NCBI GenBank assembly: GCA_903857495.1
Contig: CAIOFF010000035.1
Location: 160,978 to 224,977 of the forward strand
Length of the DNA stretch: 64,000 bases
Direction of reading: 5' to 3'
From: an uncultured Holophagaceae bacterium
Lineage (GTDB): Bacteria; Acidobacteriota; Holophagae; Holophagales; Holophagaceae
Both the position numbers and the translations under genes were made by a program. Positions 1 through 9,143 of the stretch are shown one piece after another (the stretch's first letter is position 1; the number at the start of each line of letters is the position of its first letter). The notes beneath the pieces are model-generated. The model did not search any database, was not told the origin of the DNA, and saw nothing but the letters and a program-made list of their open reading frames with translations.

Positions 1-636
1 GCGGCACGGGGCGCGGGCCTGCTGCCCCTGGCCCGCCGGGCCATGGACCTGCGCGATGAGCTGGCCTTCGCCCGGCTTGCCCCTCAGGCCGTGGACATCA
101 CCTGCCTCTACACCGGGGAGATCGCGCGCTTCGAGGCCAGCCTCCAGGAGCAGCCGGGCCACCTGCGCAGCACCTCCGGGGTGCTGCCCTTCTATCGGGG
201 CTACCTGGCCCTGGTGCGGGGTGACCGGGAGCTGGCCCATCAGGAGTTCCGGACGGCCTCGACCCTGGCCCACGGCTATCCGAACATCCTGCGCCTGAGC
301 GAGATCTATGACCTCATCCTCGAGGGCCGGAAGGAGGATGCCTGGAAGAAGCTCCGGGAGTACGACCAGGAGCGCATCGGCATGCGCGAGCCCGACGGCG
401 AGTTCACCATCCGGCTCGCGGAGGCCTATGCCTTGATCGGGGATCGGGCCAGTGCCATGGAGATGGCCACCCGGGCCTTCGCGCGCGGGTTTGGCTGCAC
501 GGAGTGGTACGAACGCAGCCCCATGCTGGAGCCGCTGCGGGGGCTGCCGAAGTGGCGCGCCCTGATCCAGCACCTGCGGGAACGGCAGAGCCTCATGGAG
601 GACCGTTTCCCGGTGGGTCTGCTGGAGGAGAACTGA
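1..636 (+). CDS. TPR-containing protein, C-terminal fragment (5' end outside window)
   Basis: The reading frame is open from base 1, and the first ATG (43) has no clear ribosome binding site, so this is read as the end of a longer gene. The visible 211 residues are helical and Ala/Leu/Arg-rich with helix-turn-helix spacing typical of tetratricopeptide repeats (for example the segments around EFTIRLAEAYALIGDRASAM and EMATRAFARGFGC). The tail (YERSPMLEPLRGLPKWRALI) resembles the last TPR of Acidobacteria proteins in which TPRs follow a Ser/Thr kinase or a DNA-binding/adenylate-cyclase module. No catalytic domain is visible here, so the N-terminal function is unknown. It ends about 100 bases before icmF and is probably not in the same transcript. 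Confidence 0.7.
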   Translation, partial: AARGAGLLPLARRAMDLRDELAFARLAPQAVDITCLYTGEIARFEASLQEQPGHLRSTSGVLPFYRGYLALVRGDRELAHQEFRTASTLAHGYPNILRLSEIYDLILEGRKEDAWKKLREYDQERIGMREPDGEFTIRLAEAYALIGDRASAMEMATRAFARGFGCTEWYERSPMLEPLRGLPKWRALIQHLRERQSLMEDRFPVGLLEEN

Positions 637-737
637 CTTCAGGGCATTGTCAGGCGCTCTGAAACTCCAATGAACAGAAGCTCATACCGGAGCCGATGGC
701 CGTTAGACTAGGGGTTCGTCCGATAAGGGGGGAATCC

Positions 738-3700
738 ATGCCCACGCCTGCCGTACCCGAGCTCGAGTCTCTCCCCCGGGAGGGCTATGTCCCGAAGCAC
801 AAGGTGCGCTTCGTCACCGCCGCCAGCCTCTTCGACGGCCACGACGCCAGCATCAACATCATGCGGCGCATCCTGCAGGCCACCGGCTGCGAGGTGATCC
901 ACCTGGGTCACAACCGCGCCGTTCAGGACATCGTCGACACCGCCATCCAGGAAGATGCCCAGGGCATCGCCCTCTCTAGCTACCAGGGCGGCCACGTGGA
1001 GTACTTCAAGTACATGGTGGACCTGCTGCGCGAGCGTGGCGCCGGGCACATCCAGATCTTCGGCGGCGGCGGCGGCGTCATCTCCCCCGAGGAGATCCAG
1101 GAGCTGCAGGCCTACGGCGTCGCGCGGATCTATAGCCCCGAGGACGGCCGCCACATGGGCCTCCAGGGCATGATCGACGACATGGTGCAGCGCTGCGACG
1201 TGGATCCCCGGACCACCCCCGAGTTCCACACCCTGGCCCGGCGGATCACCCAGATCGAGCTCGGCGAGGCCGTGGCCACGCCCCCGAGTCAGCCCGCCCG
1301 GACCATCCCGGTCCTCGGCATCACCGGCACCGGCGGCGCCGGCAAGTCTTCGCTCATCGACGAGCTGCTGCGCCGCTTCCTGGTGGACTTCCCGGACATG
1401 CAGGTGGCGGTGCTCAGCGTGGACCCCTCCAAGCGCAAGACCGGCGGCGCCCTGCTGGGTGACCGCATCCGCATGAACACCCTCTACCATCCGGAGCTGC
1501 GGGACCGCGTGTTCATGCGCAGCCTCGCCACCCGCAGCGCCGCCCACCGGGCGACCAGCGAGGCCCTGACCGCCAGCATCCTGGCCGCCAAGGACGCGGG
1601 CCACGACCTAGTGATCGTGGAAACCGCGGGCATCGGCCAGAGCGACAGCGAGATCGCGGACCTGGTGGATCTGGCCATGTATGTGATGACGCCGGAATAC
1701 GGCGCTGCCAGCCAGCTCGAGAAGATCGACATGCTGGACTTCGCCGACGTGGTGGTGCTGAACAAGGCCGACAAGCGCGGCGCCGAGGATGCCCTGCGTG
1801 ACGTGCGTAAGCAGTACCAGCGGGCCCACAAGCGCTTCTCTGAGCCCGCCGACGAGATGCCCGTCTATGCCACCTGCGCCAGCCAGTTCAACGACCCCGC
1901 CACCAACTGGCTCTTCGTGAACCTGGTGAAGGCCATCGCCACCAAGACCGGCGTGGACTGGGTGCCCCGGCTCGAGGCCGCACCCGGCAACCCCCGCCGC
2001 TCGGCCATCATCCCCCCGGAGCGGGTGCGCTATCTGGCCGAGATCGCCGACACCGTGCAGGGCTACAAGGCCTGGGCCCGTCGGCAGGCTGAGACCGCCG
2101 AGCTGTGCCACGCCCTCTGGGCCAGCCTCCGCGCCCTGGGCGACAAGGTGCCGGCCGCCGGAGCCTTCTATGACGCCATCCACCTCCTGGAGCCCGGCGA
2201 GGGCGACCAGGGGGCCGCCATCCTCCTGCTCCGCCAGCGCTACCAGGAGCACCTGGGCGAGCTGCACGGCGAGAGCCGCCGCCTCATCCACGACTGGGCC
2301 GAGGTCAAGCGCAGCTACACCGAGCCCGAGAACGTCTACGTGGTGCGCGGCCGCGAGATCCGCACGGCGAACTACACGGCGTCCCTTAGTGGCTCCATGA
2401 TCCCCAAGGTGGCCCTGCCGTCCTACTCGGGTTGGGGCGAGCTGCTGCGCTGGCAGCTGCTGGAGAACCTGCCCGGCTTCTTCCCCTACGTGGCGGGCGT
2501 CTTCGAGTACAAGCGCGTCGGCGAAGACCCGACCCGCATGTTCGCCGGCGAGGGCACCCCCGAGCGGACCAACAAGCGGTTCCATTTCGTGAGCAAGGGC
2601 CAGCCCGCCGTGCGCCTCAGCACCGCCTTCGATAGCGTGACCCTCTATGGCGAGGATCCCCACGTCCGCCCCGACATCTTTGGCAAGATCGGCAACAGTG
2701 GCGTGTCTGTCTGCACGGTGGATGACGCGAAGAAGCTCTACTCGGGCTTCGACCTGCTCTGTCCCACCTCCAGCGTCAGCATGACCGTCAACGGCCCCGC
2801 CCCCACGGTGCTGGCCTTCTTCCTGAACGCCGCCATCGACCAGCGCGCCGAGGTCTGGCTGGCCGAGCACGGCCAGCTGGCCGAAGCCCAGGCCAAGATC
2901 GATGCCAAGTATGCGGCCAAGGGCATGACCCGGCCCTGCTACGGGGAGACCCTTCCCGAGGGGAACCTCGGCCTCGGCCTGGCCCTGTTGGGTGCCACCG
3001 CCGATGAAGTGCTGCCGCCGGACGTCTATGCCCGCCTGCGCATGGAGGCCCTCCAGACCGTGCGCGGCACGGTGCAGGCCGACATCCTCAAGGAGGACCA
3101 GGCCCAGAACACCTGCATCTTCAGCACCGAGTTCAGCCTGAAGGTCATGGGCGACATCCAGTCCACCTTCATCGAGGAGAAGATCCGCAACTTCTACTCC
3201 GTGAGCATCAGCGGCTACCACATCGCCGAGGCCGGCGCGAACCCCATCAGCCAGCTGGCCTTCACGCTGGCCAACGGCTTCACCTTCGTCGAGTACTACC
3301 TCTCCCGGGGCATGCACATCGACGACTTCGCGCCGAACCTCAGCTTTTTCTTCAGCAACGGCCTCGACGCGGAATACAGCGTCATCGGCCGCGTGGCGCG
3401 CCGCATCTGGGCCATCGCCATGAAGGAGAAGTACGGCGCCAACGACCGCAGCCAGAAACTGAAGTACCACATCCAGACCAGCGGCCGCTCCCTGCATGCC
3501 CAGGAGATCGACTTCAACGACATCCGCACGACCCTGCAGGCCCTCTACGCCATCTATGACAACTGCAACAGCCTGCACACCAACGCCTACGACGAGGCCA
3601 TCACCACGCCGACCGAAGAGAGCGTGCGCCGAGCCATCGCCATCCAGCTCATCATCAACCGCGAGCTGGGCCAGGCGAAGAACGAGAACCCGCAGCAGGG

Positions 3701-4160
3701 CGCCTTCCTCATCGAGCAGCTCACGGAGCTGGTGGAGGAGGCCGTGCTGGCCGAGTTCCGCCGCATCTCCGACCGCGGCGGCGTGCTGGGCGCCATGGAG
3801 ACCATGTACCAGCGCGGCAAGATCCAGGAAGAGTCCATGCACTACGAGCACCTCAAGCACAGTGGGGAGCTGCCCATCGTCGGCGTGAACACCTTCCTGA
3901 ATCCCCAGCCCCCCGAGCTGGGCGCGCCGGAGCTGATCCGCAGCACCGAGGCGGAGAAGCAGCAGCAGATCGACAACCTGGCCGCCTTCCACGCCCGGAA
4001 TGCCGATGTGGCCCCCGCCGCCCTCCTGCGCCTCAAGGAAGTGGCCCGCGCCGGTGGCAACCTCTTCGAGGAGTTGCTGAACGCTGCCAAGGTCTGCAGC
4101 CTCGGCCAGATAAGCCAGGCCCTCTACGAAGTGGGCGGGCAGTACCGGAGAAACATGTAA
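738..4160 (+). CDS. icmF: Fused isobutyryl-CoA mutase IcmF (B12 domain + MeaI-type G-protein chaperone + mutase)
   Basis: Adenosylcobalamin-dependent interconversion of isobutyryl-CoA and n-butyryl-CoA (some homologues also act on isovaleryl/pivalyl-CoA). The start at 738 is chosen because AAGGGGGGA sits 5 bases upstream; an ATG at 696 lacks this. The 1140 residues match the full IcmF length. Order of domains: B12-binding domain with the DGHDAS cobalt-ligand motif at about 33-38 and a GGGGGV loop; P-loop GTPase chaperone with GTGGAGKS near 197-204; linker; catalytic TIM barrel from about 550 with IcmF-typical segments [31 protein letters not shown] and SGFDLL. The GTPase delivers and edits the cofactor. 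It stands alone: no epimerase or separate mutase subunit is adjacent. It is followed by a palindromic repeat that may act as a terminator. Confidence 0.95.
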   Translation: MPTPAVPELESLPREGYVPKHKVRFVTAASLFDGHDASINIMRRILQATGCEVIHLGHNRAVQDIVDTAIQEDAQGIALSSYQGGHVEYFKYMVDLLRERGAGHIQIFGGGGGVISPEEIQELQAYGVARIYSPEDGRHMGLQGMIDDMVQRCDVDPRTTPEFHTLARRITQIELGEAVATPPSQPARTIPVLGITGTGGAGKSSLIDELLRRFLVDFPDMQVAVLSVDPSKRKTGGALLGDRIRMNTLYHPELRDRVFMRSLATRSAAHRATSEALTASILAAKDAGHDLVIVETAGIGQSDSEIADLVDLAMYVMTPEYGAASQLEKIDMLDFADVVVLNKADKRGAEDALRDVRKQYQRAHKRFSEPADEMPVYATCASQFNDPATNWLFVNLVKAIATKTGVDWVPRLEAAPGNPRRSAIIPPERVRYLAEIADTVQGYKAWARRQAETAELCHALWASLRALGDKVPAAGAFYDAIHLLEPGEGDQGAAILLLRQRYQEHLGELHGESRRLIHDWAEVKRSYTEPENVYVVRGREIRTANYTASLSGSMIPKVALPSYSGWGELLRWQLLENLPGFFPYVAGVFEYKRVGEDPTRMFAGEGTPERTNKRFHFVSKGQPAVRLSTAFDSVTLYGEDPHVRPDIFGKIGNSGVSVCTVDDAKKLYSGFDLLCPTSSVSMTVNGPAPTVLAFFLNAAIDQRAEVWLAEHGQLAEAQAKIDAKYAAKGMTRPCYGETLPEGNLGLGLALLGATADEVLPPDVYARLRMEALQTVRGTVQADILKEDQAQNTCIFSTEFSLKVMGDIQSTFIEEKIRNFYSVSISGYHIAEAGANPISQLAFTLANGFTFVEYYLSRGMHIDDFAPNLSFFFSNGLDAEYSVIGRVARRIWAIAMKEKYGANDRSQKLKYHIQTSGRSLHAQEIDFNDIRTTLQALYAIYDNCNSLHTNAYDEAITTPTEESVRRAIAIQLIINRELGQAKNENPQQGAFLIEQLTELVEEAVLAEFRRISDRGGVLGAMETMYQRGKIQEESMHYEHLKHSGELPIVGVNTFLNPQPPELGAPELIRSTEAEKQQQIDNLAAFHARNADVAPAALLRLKEVARAGGNLFEELLNAAKVCSLGQISQALYEVGGQYRRNM

Positions 4161-4162
4161 GC

Positions 4163-4309
4163 GACCGTCGGGTGGCGGAGTGGAGGGCTTCAAGCCCTCC
4201 ACAAAGCCGGGACCCGACGCGGAGCTTATGCCACGAGACCGTCGGGTGGCGGAGTGGAGGGCTTGAAGCCCTCCACAAAGCCGGGACCCGACGCGGAGCT
4301 TATGCCACG
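4163..4309. repeat. Two tandem copies of a 74-bp palindromic repeat
   Basis: Copies at 4163-4236 and 4237-4310 are identical except for one internal base (TTCAAG/TTGAAG, at the palindrome centre) and the final base. Each copy has an inner palindrome TGGAGGGCTT / AAGCCCTCCA and an outer pair GTCGGGT / ACCCGAC, so each can fold into a two-level hairpin. It lies directly after the icmF stop, as REP/BIME-like elements do. It probably terminates or stabilises the icmF transcript; no T-run follows. No further copy was noticed in this window. Confidence 0.85.
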
Positions 4310-4358
4310 CACGCCGCCCGGTGAACCTCGACCCTCCCCGGCGTATCATGTACCCCGT

Positions 4359-5201
4359 ATGTTCCGCCCCGCCCTGATCCTTCCCTTGGCCGCCCTGACG
4401 CTCCTCGCCGGGTCGCCGAGGTCTGCCGCGAAGCCCGGTGCTGCCACCTATCTCTATACCTACTACGACAAGCAGGGCGGGCTGATCATCAACAACCTGC
4501 CGCCCAGCTACATGAAGGGCCAGGGTCTGGTGCTCAAGAGTGTCGGCGTGGGCAAGGTCCGCCTCGCGGTGACCCCCGCCGAGATGGCCAAGGCCCTCCG
4601 AAGCCCAGAGCTCATCGCCCTGGTGGACGAGATCTCGTCGGTGGAAGGCGTGGACACCCACCTGGCCCGGGCCATCATCCAGGCCGAGAGCGCCTTCAAC
4701 TACCGGGCCCGCTCCCGGGCCGGGGCCCTGGGCCTCATGCAGCTCATGCCCTCCACGGCCCAGCGCTTCGGGGTCCTGGATCCCTTCGATCCCCGCCAGA
4801 ACATCAACGGCGGCGTGAAATACCTGAAGTGGCTGCACACTTACTACGAGGGGGACCTCACCAAGGTGGTGGCGGCCTACAACGCCGGTGAGGGCGCCGT
4901 GAACCGGCACAAGGGGATCCCCCCCTTCCGTGAGACCCAGGCCTACGTGCCCCGGGTGCTGGACCTCTACCGCCGCAAGGCCGTGCAGCCGGATCCCAAG
5001 CTGGCAGGCAGCATGGCCCTCCTGCAGAAGGGCCGGGGCGGCTTCAAGGTAGATGACGAGAAGGCCGTACCCGAGCCGACCCCCCAGCAGCAGGCCGCCA
5101 GCCGGATCTACCAGTGGACCGACGCCAATGGCCGCATTCAGATCAGCGACCAGCCCCCGCCCAAGGGTACCCCCGGCGTGAAACCCTACGGGGCGCCCTG
5201 A
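4359..5201 (+). CDS. Secreted lytic transglycosylase (SLT domain) flanked by DUF4124-like segments
   Basis: Cleaves the beta-1,4 MurNAc-GlcNAc bond of peptidoglycan with formation of 1,6-anhydro ends, in the periplasm. The start at 4359 gives a Sec signal peptide (MFRPALILPLAALTLLAGS) directly at the N-terminus. The catalytic Glu is E110 in IIQAESAFN; the family motifs GALGLMQLMPSTA, NINGGVKYL and VAAYNAGEGAV follow in order. A short segment before the domain (YLYTYYDKQGGLIINNLPP) and one at the C-terminus (IYQWTDANGRIQISDQPPP) look like two copies of the DUF4124 motif often found in transglycosylases of this type. The 280 residues are normal for the group. The stop is one base from the convergent Hpt gene. 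Confidence 0.9.
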   Translation: MFRPALILPLAALTLLAGSPRSAAKPGAATYLYTYYDKQGGLIINNLPPSYMKGQGLVLKSVGVGKVRLAVTPAEMAKALRSPELIALVDEISSVEGVDTHLARAIIQAESAFNYRARSRAGALGLMQLMPSTAQRFGVLDPFDPRQNINGGVKYLKWLHTYYEGDLTKVVAAYNAGEGAVNRHKGIPPFRETQAYVPRVLDLYRRKAVQPDPKLAGSMALLQKGRGGFKVDDEKAVPEPTPQQQAASRIYQWTDANGRIQISDQPPPKGTPGVKPYGAP

Positions 5202-5202
5202 G

Positions 5203-5583
5203 TCAGCTCTCGCTGGGTTTCTGCTTCAGGTCTGTGAGATAGGCCTGGAGGGCATCCTGGGAGGCCTGGAAGCAGGTCTCCAGCCGGGCATCCAGGTCTG
5301 GGCCCGCATCGGCGGAGCCGTCCCGGCCCAGGGCCTCGAGGTCCGCGGCCAGGTAGCGCAAGGCCTTCGCGCCGAGGGCTCCGGCACCGCCCTTCAGGGC
5401 GTGGGCCGCGCGGGAGAGCTCTTCGGCGTCGCCCTTGGTGGCGGCGGTGAGGATGTCCTGGATGCGGCGCGGGGTGTCATCCCGGAAGATCTCTAGCATC
5501 TCTTCGAGGAGCGTGTGGCCGCCGTCATCCAGTTCCACCAGATTCTGGAGGGTGGTGAGGTCCAGCAGATCCGAGGGTGACAT
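5203..5583 (-). CDS. Orphan Hpt-domain phosphotransfer protein
   Basis: A 126-residue protein that is essentially one histidine phosphotransfer domain. The phospho-accepting His is H61 in AAHALKGGAGALGA, the typical HxLKGxxxxLG motif. The start at 5583 is preceded by AGGAG at good distance; the longer reading frame upstream overlaps the divergent gene and is rejected. Hpt domains shuttle phosphate from hybrid kinases to response regulators. No kinase or regulator is adjacent, so the partner is elsewhere in the genome. The start is 70 bases from the divergent gene at 5654; the 3' end converges on the transglycosylase gene. Confidence 0.88.
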   Translation of the reverse strand: MSPSDLLDLTTLQNLVELDDGGHTLLEEMLEIFRDDTPRRIQDILTAATKGDAEELSRAAHALKGGAGALGAKALRYLAADLEALGRDGSADAGPDLDARLETCFQASQDALQAYLTDLKQKPSES

Positions 5584-5653
5584 GGGAGACTCCTGCCCCC
5601 CATGCTGAGGCAGGCAGGTCCATTCGTCCAACAGGATGCAGTAGGCTGGGATC

Positions 5654-6127
5654 ATGGACGCGACCCACCCGATGACTCCCGCAGAGACAGCCCTCTCCCT
5701 CCTGTTCCGGAAACTGCACCCGCACCTTGAAGATGCGGCCCATGCCCTGGCCTCCGGGGCGCCCCGGCGGGACCTGGAGCGCCTGCACTTGAAACTCCTG
5801 ACGGCGCGGCTCAAGACCGTCGAGGTGCTGGGGGCGGCCGCGGAAGGTCTTTCCGAGGAAGACCCCCTCGAAGAGCTCCTCGAGACCCTGTCCGCCAACC
5901 TCACCCCCGTGGGCGAGAGCTACCGGCAGAGTCTGGTGCTCACCCAGCTCTGCCTGGAGGACGCTCCCGCTGAGCTGCTGCCCCACGTGCCCGAGGGCGC
6001 CGTGACGGGGTCCTCCTGGGGACCGCGCATGACGGCCTTCCTGGCCCGGCTGGAAGCGCCGGGATTCCAGGCCCACCAGCGCTGGGAGGGGATCCCCGAA
6101 GACATCGGCGAGACCGAGGAAGAGTAG
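5654..6127 (+). CDS. Hypothetical helical protein
   Basis: A 157-residue acidic, Leu/Glu-rich protein predicted to be mostly helical. No signal peptide, membrane segment or motif that I recognise. It starts 70 bases from the divergent Hpt gene with only a weak Shine-Dalgarno (AGGCTGGG) and ends in EETEEE. Codon use is like its neighbours (strong GC3), which supports a real gene. The divergent arrangement with the Hpt gene could mean a shared control region. Function unknown. Confidence 0.6.
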   Translation: MDATHPMTPAETALSLLFRKLHPHLEDAAHALASGAPRRDLERLHLKLLTARLKTVEVLGAAAEGLSEEDPLEELLETLSANLTPVGESYRQSLVLTQLCLEDAPAELLPHVPEGAVTGSSWGPRMTAFLARLEAPGFQAHQRWEGIPEDIGETEEE

Positions 6128-6293
6128 TCGGGCTTTTTTCTAGACGTTTCGGCCTAGTTGGTTTCGCGAGCCCAAGGCCCCTTGAACTGCGCACTGCCTG
6201 GGCGGAAGGTTAATATGGGAAACCACCCATCCGCGTCTCGTTGAGTCCCCCAGGCCTAGCCTGCACCCGTTTCAGCCTCGATCGGGAGTCCCC

Positions 6294-7274
6294 ATGCGTC
6301 CCTTCCTCTTTGCGCTAGCAGTCAGCACCCTGCTCCTCGGCCAGGGGGTCGTCCAGTACGCCCCCAAGGTGGACCCCAACCTGCCCCCCTACGTCGGCGG
6401 CCAGGCGGTGGACGCCACCATCGAGGTCATCGGGTCCGATTCCCTGACCGATGTCTGGGAGGAGTGGAAGACCGCCTTCCTGGCGGTGCAGCCCAAGGCC
6501 CGGTTCAAGGTCACCCAGACCCTGTCCACCATCTCCGTGAAGGCGCTGATGGACGGCACGGTCCCCCTTATCCACCTGCCCCGGGAGCTTTCCCCGGCCG
6601 AGTACCAGGCTTTCGAGAAGAAATACGGCTATCCGCCTACGAAGCTGGTGGTCTGCTTTGATGCCTTCATCGTGTTCGTCAACAAGGGGAATCCGATTAA
6701 GGAGATCGGCATGGACCAGCTGGACGCGGCCTATTCCACCACCCACCTTGCGGGCTACCGCAAGGACCTGCCGGTGGAGACTTGGGGGGATCTGGGTGTG
6801 CGGGGGGACTATGCGGCCCGGCCCATCCATCCCTACATGCGAGCCGAAGGCACCGCCGCCCGGGGTACCCTCCGGGAGTTGCTACTCCTGAAGGGCCAAT
6901 ACAAGCCAAGCGTGAAGGACACCCTGGACTGGCCAGGCATCACGGAAGGGGTCATGACGGACGCCTCGGGCATCGGCATCGCCACCCTGGCCAACTGGCT
7001 CGTCCATGTGAAGGTGCTGCCCGTGGCGCCACTGCAGACCAAGGAGGCCGTGTCCCCCAACCAGGAGAATGTCGTGACGGGCCGCTATCCCCTGGCGCGG
7101 ACCTACTACTTCTACCTCAATCGCGAGCCCGGGAAGGCCCTGCCGGGGCCCCTCCTGGAGTTCCTGCACTTCCTCTACTCGCGGGAGGGACAGGCCGCGG
7201 TGACCCAGGCGTCCATCTACCCACTGCCCGCCGACATCGCCCAGATCTACCGCAAGCGCCTCCGGAGCAACTGA
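6294..7274 (+). CDS. PstS-like periplasmic substrate-binding protein
   Basis: Phosphate-binding-protein-like (PBP superfamily) protein of 326 residues with a signal peptide (MRPFLFALAVSTLLLGQG). The N-terminal strand IEVIGSDSLTDVWEEW matches the PstS pattern in which a G-S-D/T-x-x loop binds phosphate; the second-lobe features AEGTAARGTLRELLL and DASGIGIATLANW follow, then YPLARTYYFYLNREPG, which is a strong PstS-family signature. No PstCAB permease or PhoU gene is beside it, so it may be an orphan binding protein or a phosphate sensor. GGGAG is 6 bases upstream of the start. An AT-rich TAATAT at 6211 could be its -10 element, but no convincing -35 was seen. Confidence 0.85.
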   Translation: MRPFLFALAVSTLLLGQGVVQYAPKVDPNLPPYVGGQAVDATIEVIGSDSLTDVWEEWKTAFLAVQPKARFKVTQTLSTISVKALMDGTVPLIHLPRELSPAEYQAFEKKYGYPPTKLVVCFDAFIVFVNKGNPIKEIGMDQLDAAYSTTHLAGYRKDLPVETWGDLGVRGDYAARPIHPYMRAEGTAARGTLRELLLLKGQYKPSVKDTLDWPGITEGVMTDASGIGIATLANWLVHVKVLPVAPLQTKEAVSPNQENVVTGRYPLARTYYFYLNREPGKALPGPLLEFLHFLYSREGQAAVTQASIYPLPADIAQIYRKRLRSN

Positions 7275-7299
7275 GCCCGCCGGGAGCCCCAGGGAAGGG

Positions 7300-7362
7300 C
7301 CGCCATTCGTCCCCCTGCGGCTGTCATTCGATGCCCCGCAGGTGTCATCCATCGAGCCGGGT
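7300..7362 (+). promoter_or_regulatory. Three direct repeats of exact 21-bp period, candidate LytTR operator
   Basis: CATTCG (7304), CATTCG (7325) and CATCCA (7346) recur every 21 bases; the second and third units also share a TGT just before (TGTCATTCGAT and TGTCATCCATCG). LytTR-family regulators bind two direct repeats whose centres are about two helical turns apart. The gene for such a regulator ends the operon that begins 70 bases downstream, so autoregulation is the natural reading. No clear -10/-35 pair was identified between the repeats and the start at 7432. Confidence 0.55.
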
Positions 7363-7431
7363 GCACCAAGCCCTGCGAAGGGGTATCTCCTGGTGTGGAC
7401 GGACAGCCCGCCCCTCACCCAGGAGTCACCC

Positions 7432-7983
7432 ATGAGCACCCACCCCCTTCGCCTTGCCGCCCTCACCGTGGCCATGCTGGCCATCGGCGTTTCCCTTTCA
7501 GCCCAGGGCCGTGGCCCCGGTGCCCCCGGCCGTGGTCCCGGCGCCCAGCAGGGTCCCGGCCTCCGGGGTCTGAACCTCACCGAGGACCAGCAGACCAAGG
7601 TGAAGGCCATCCATGAGCGCCACCAGGCCGCCATCAAGGCCAAGGGCGAGGCCGCCCAGGCCGCCCACGAAGCCATGCGCACCGCCATGGCGGATGCCGC
7701 CACCGACGCCAAGGCCCTGCGGACCCTGCACGACAAGGCCTCTGCCGCCCAGTTCGAGATGATGCTCGAGCACCGGGCCGTGCAGCAGGAGATCCTGCCC
7801 CTCCTGACCGCGGAGCAGAAGGCCAAGTTCCAGAAGGGCCCCATGGGCATGGGCCCCGGCGGCGAGCGCGGCATGGGCCCCGGTCAGGGCAAGGGGCCTC
7901 GTGGCAGAGGCGGCATGGGCATGGGGCGCGGCCCCGGGGGCCCCGGCATGATGGGCCCCGACTGCCCCCCCGCGAAGCCCTGA
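7432..7983 (+). CDS. Spy/CpxP-like periplasmic protein with Gly/Met-rich tail
   Basis: The start at 7432 has AGGAG 6 bases upstream and puts a signal peptide at the N-terminus (cleavage probably after SLSAQ). Residues about 45-140 are helical with an LTEDQQTKVKAI motif and a second LTAEQKAKF, the LTxxQ signature of Spy/CpxP proteins, which are periplasmic chaperones or envelope-stress/metal-resistance accessory proteins. Both flanks are low complexity: an N-terminal Gly-Pro-Gln stretch and a C-terminal tail rich in MGMGPGG and MGRGPGG. It is the first gene of a unit with a LytS-like kinase and a LytTR regulator. The Met-rich tail suggests soft-metal binding, which is inference. Confidence 0.85.
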   Translation: MSTHPLRLAALTVAMLAIGVSLSAQGRGPGAPGRGPGAQQGPGLRGLNLTEDQQTKVKAIHERHQAAIKAKGEAAQAAHEAMRTAMADAATDAKALRTLHDKASAAQFEMMLEHRAVQQEILPLLTAEQKAKFQKGPMGMGPGGERGMGPGQGKGPRGRGGMGMGRGPGGPGMMGPDCPPAKP

Positions 7984-8006
7984 CGAGCCCGGTATCCTGA
8001 CAGTCC

Positions 8007-9143
8007 ATGCGCGCTTCTGCGGTCCTGCACACCACCTTCCAGCAGCTGCGGCGCCCCCGAACCTGGGGCGCTGCACTGCTGTTCGGCTTGGTCTGGAACG
8101 GCGCCAGGGTGCTCCTGGGCGGCCCCGAGCCCGGCCCGGTCGAGGCTCTGGTGCCGGTCCTCTGGGTGGCCCTCTTCATGGTGCTGGTGCCGCTGCCCTG
8201 GCAGTGGACCGGCGATGACGCACCCATGGCCAGCGTGCTGCGCGGGGCCGCCCAGGCCCTGCCCTGGATGGCCGCGCTGACCCTGGGCATTCTGCTGCTC
8301 CTGGGCTCGGCCGCACCCCAGGTGCTGCCCGGCCGGGGCATGGTGCCCGGGATGGGGCCAGGCATGGGTCCGGGCATGAGCATGATGGAGCGCAGCCCGA
8401 TGCACCGGGGCCTGCGCCCGCCCCCGGAGGAGGCCCGCTGGCTGGCGATCCACCCCCGGCTCTGGCTGCTGGGCCTGGCGCACTTCTCCTTCGGGCTGTT
8501 GCTGGGCTGGGTCCTCGCAGGCCGTGAGCGGGCCGAGCTGCAGGCGGCCGCCGCGCAGCAGGCGGCGGACGAGGCCAGGGCCCGGGCCCTCCAGGGCCAG
8601 ATGAATCCCCACGTGCTGTTCAATGCCATCAGCGCCCTCACGGAGCTGGTGCGCGAAGACCCAGTGGCGGCAGAGCGCGCCCTGGTCTGCCTGTCGGACC
8701 TGCTGCGCGCCCTGCTGGAGCACGGGTCGCGCCTGCGGGCGCCTCTGGGCGACGAGCGGCGCCTGGTGGAGCACCACCTGGCCCTGGAGCGGCTCCGTCT
8801 GGGGCACCGCCTCCGGGAGAGCTGGGACTGGCCCGAGGCTCTCGATGCGCTGGAGATCCCGCCTTTGATGGTGCAGCCCCTGGTAGAGAACGCCCTCAAG
8901 CACGGCGTCTCCTTGGCCGTGGGCGGCGGCAGCCTGGATGTGCGCATCACCCGGGAGGCCAACCTGCTCCGGGTGCGCGTCGCCAACACCGGGCCGGCCC
9001 CGGCGCCGGGCGAGGGCACCGGCATCGGCCTGAAGAATCTGCGCGAGCGGCTGCGACTGCAGGGCGCCCCGGCGGACGCGTTGCAGCTCACCCGCGAGGG
9101 CGACTGGACCATCGCCGAGCTGAAGCTCGAGGTGCTCGCATGA
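8007..9143 (+). CDS. LytS/YehU-type membrane sensor histidine kinase
   Basis: 378 residues. Four predicted membrane helices at about 20-38, 45-65, 85-105 and 155-175; the loop between helices 3 and 4, which should face the periplasm, contains a Met/Gly-rich stretch (MVPGMGPGMGPGMSMMER). The His_kinase domain follows with QMNPHVLFNAISALTEL (phospho-His near 202) and an HATPase region with VENALKHGV and GTGIGLKNLRERL. This is the usual layout of LytS-family kinases paired with LytTR regulators. The stop overlaps the regulator start by 4 bases (ATGA), so the two are translationally coupled. Confidence 0.92.
   Translation: MRASAVLHTTFQQLRRPRTWGAALLFGLVWNGARVLLGGPEPGPVEALVPVLWVALFMVLVPLPWQWTGDDAPMASVLRGAAQALPWMAALTLGILLLLGSAAPQVLPGRGMVPGMGPGMGPGMSMMERSPMHRGLRPPPEEARWLAIHPRLWLLGLAHFSFGLLLGWVLAGRERAELQAAAAQQAADEARARALQGQMNPHVLFNAISALTELVREDPVAAERALVCLSDLLRALLEHGSRLRAPLGDERRLVEHHLALERLRLGHRLRESWDWPEALDALEIPPLMVQPLVENALKHGVSLAVGGGSLDVRITREANLLRVRVANTGPAPAPGEGTGIGLKNLRERLRLQGAPADALQLTREGDWTIAELKLEVLA

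Noticed and set aside
1608..4910. 1100-residue ORF antisense to icmF and the transglycosylase gene
   Set aside because: Rich in Gly, Ala, His and Val with no domain pattern; a shadow caused by strong GC3 of the real genes.
7501..7560. Gly/Pro-rich repeat in the Spy-like gene as a CRISPR or VNTR
   Set aside because: It is protein-coding low complexity, with no spacers.
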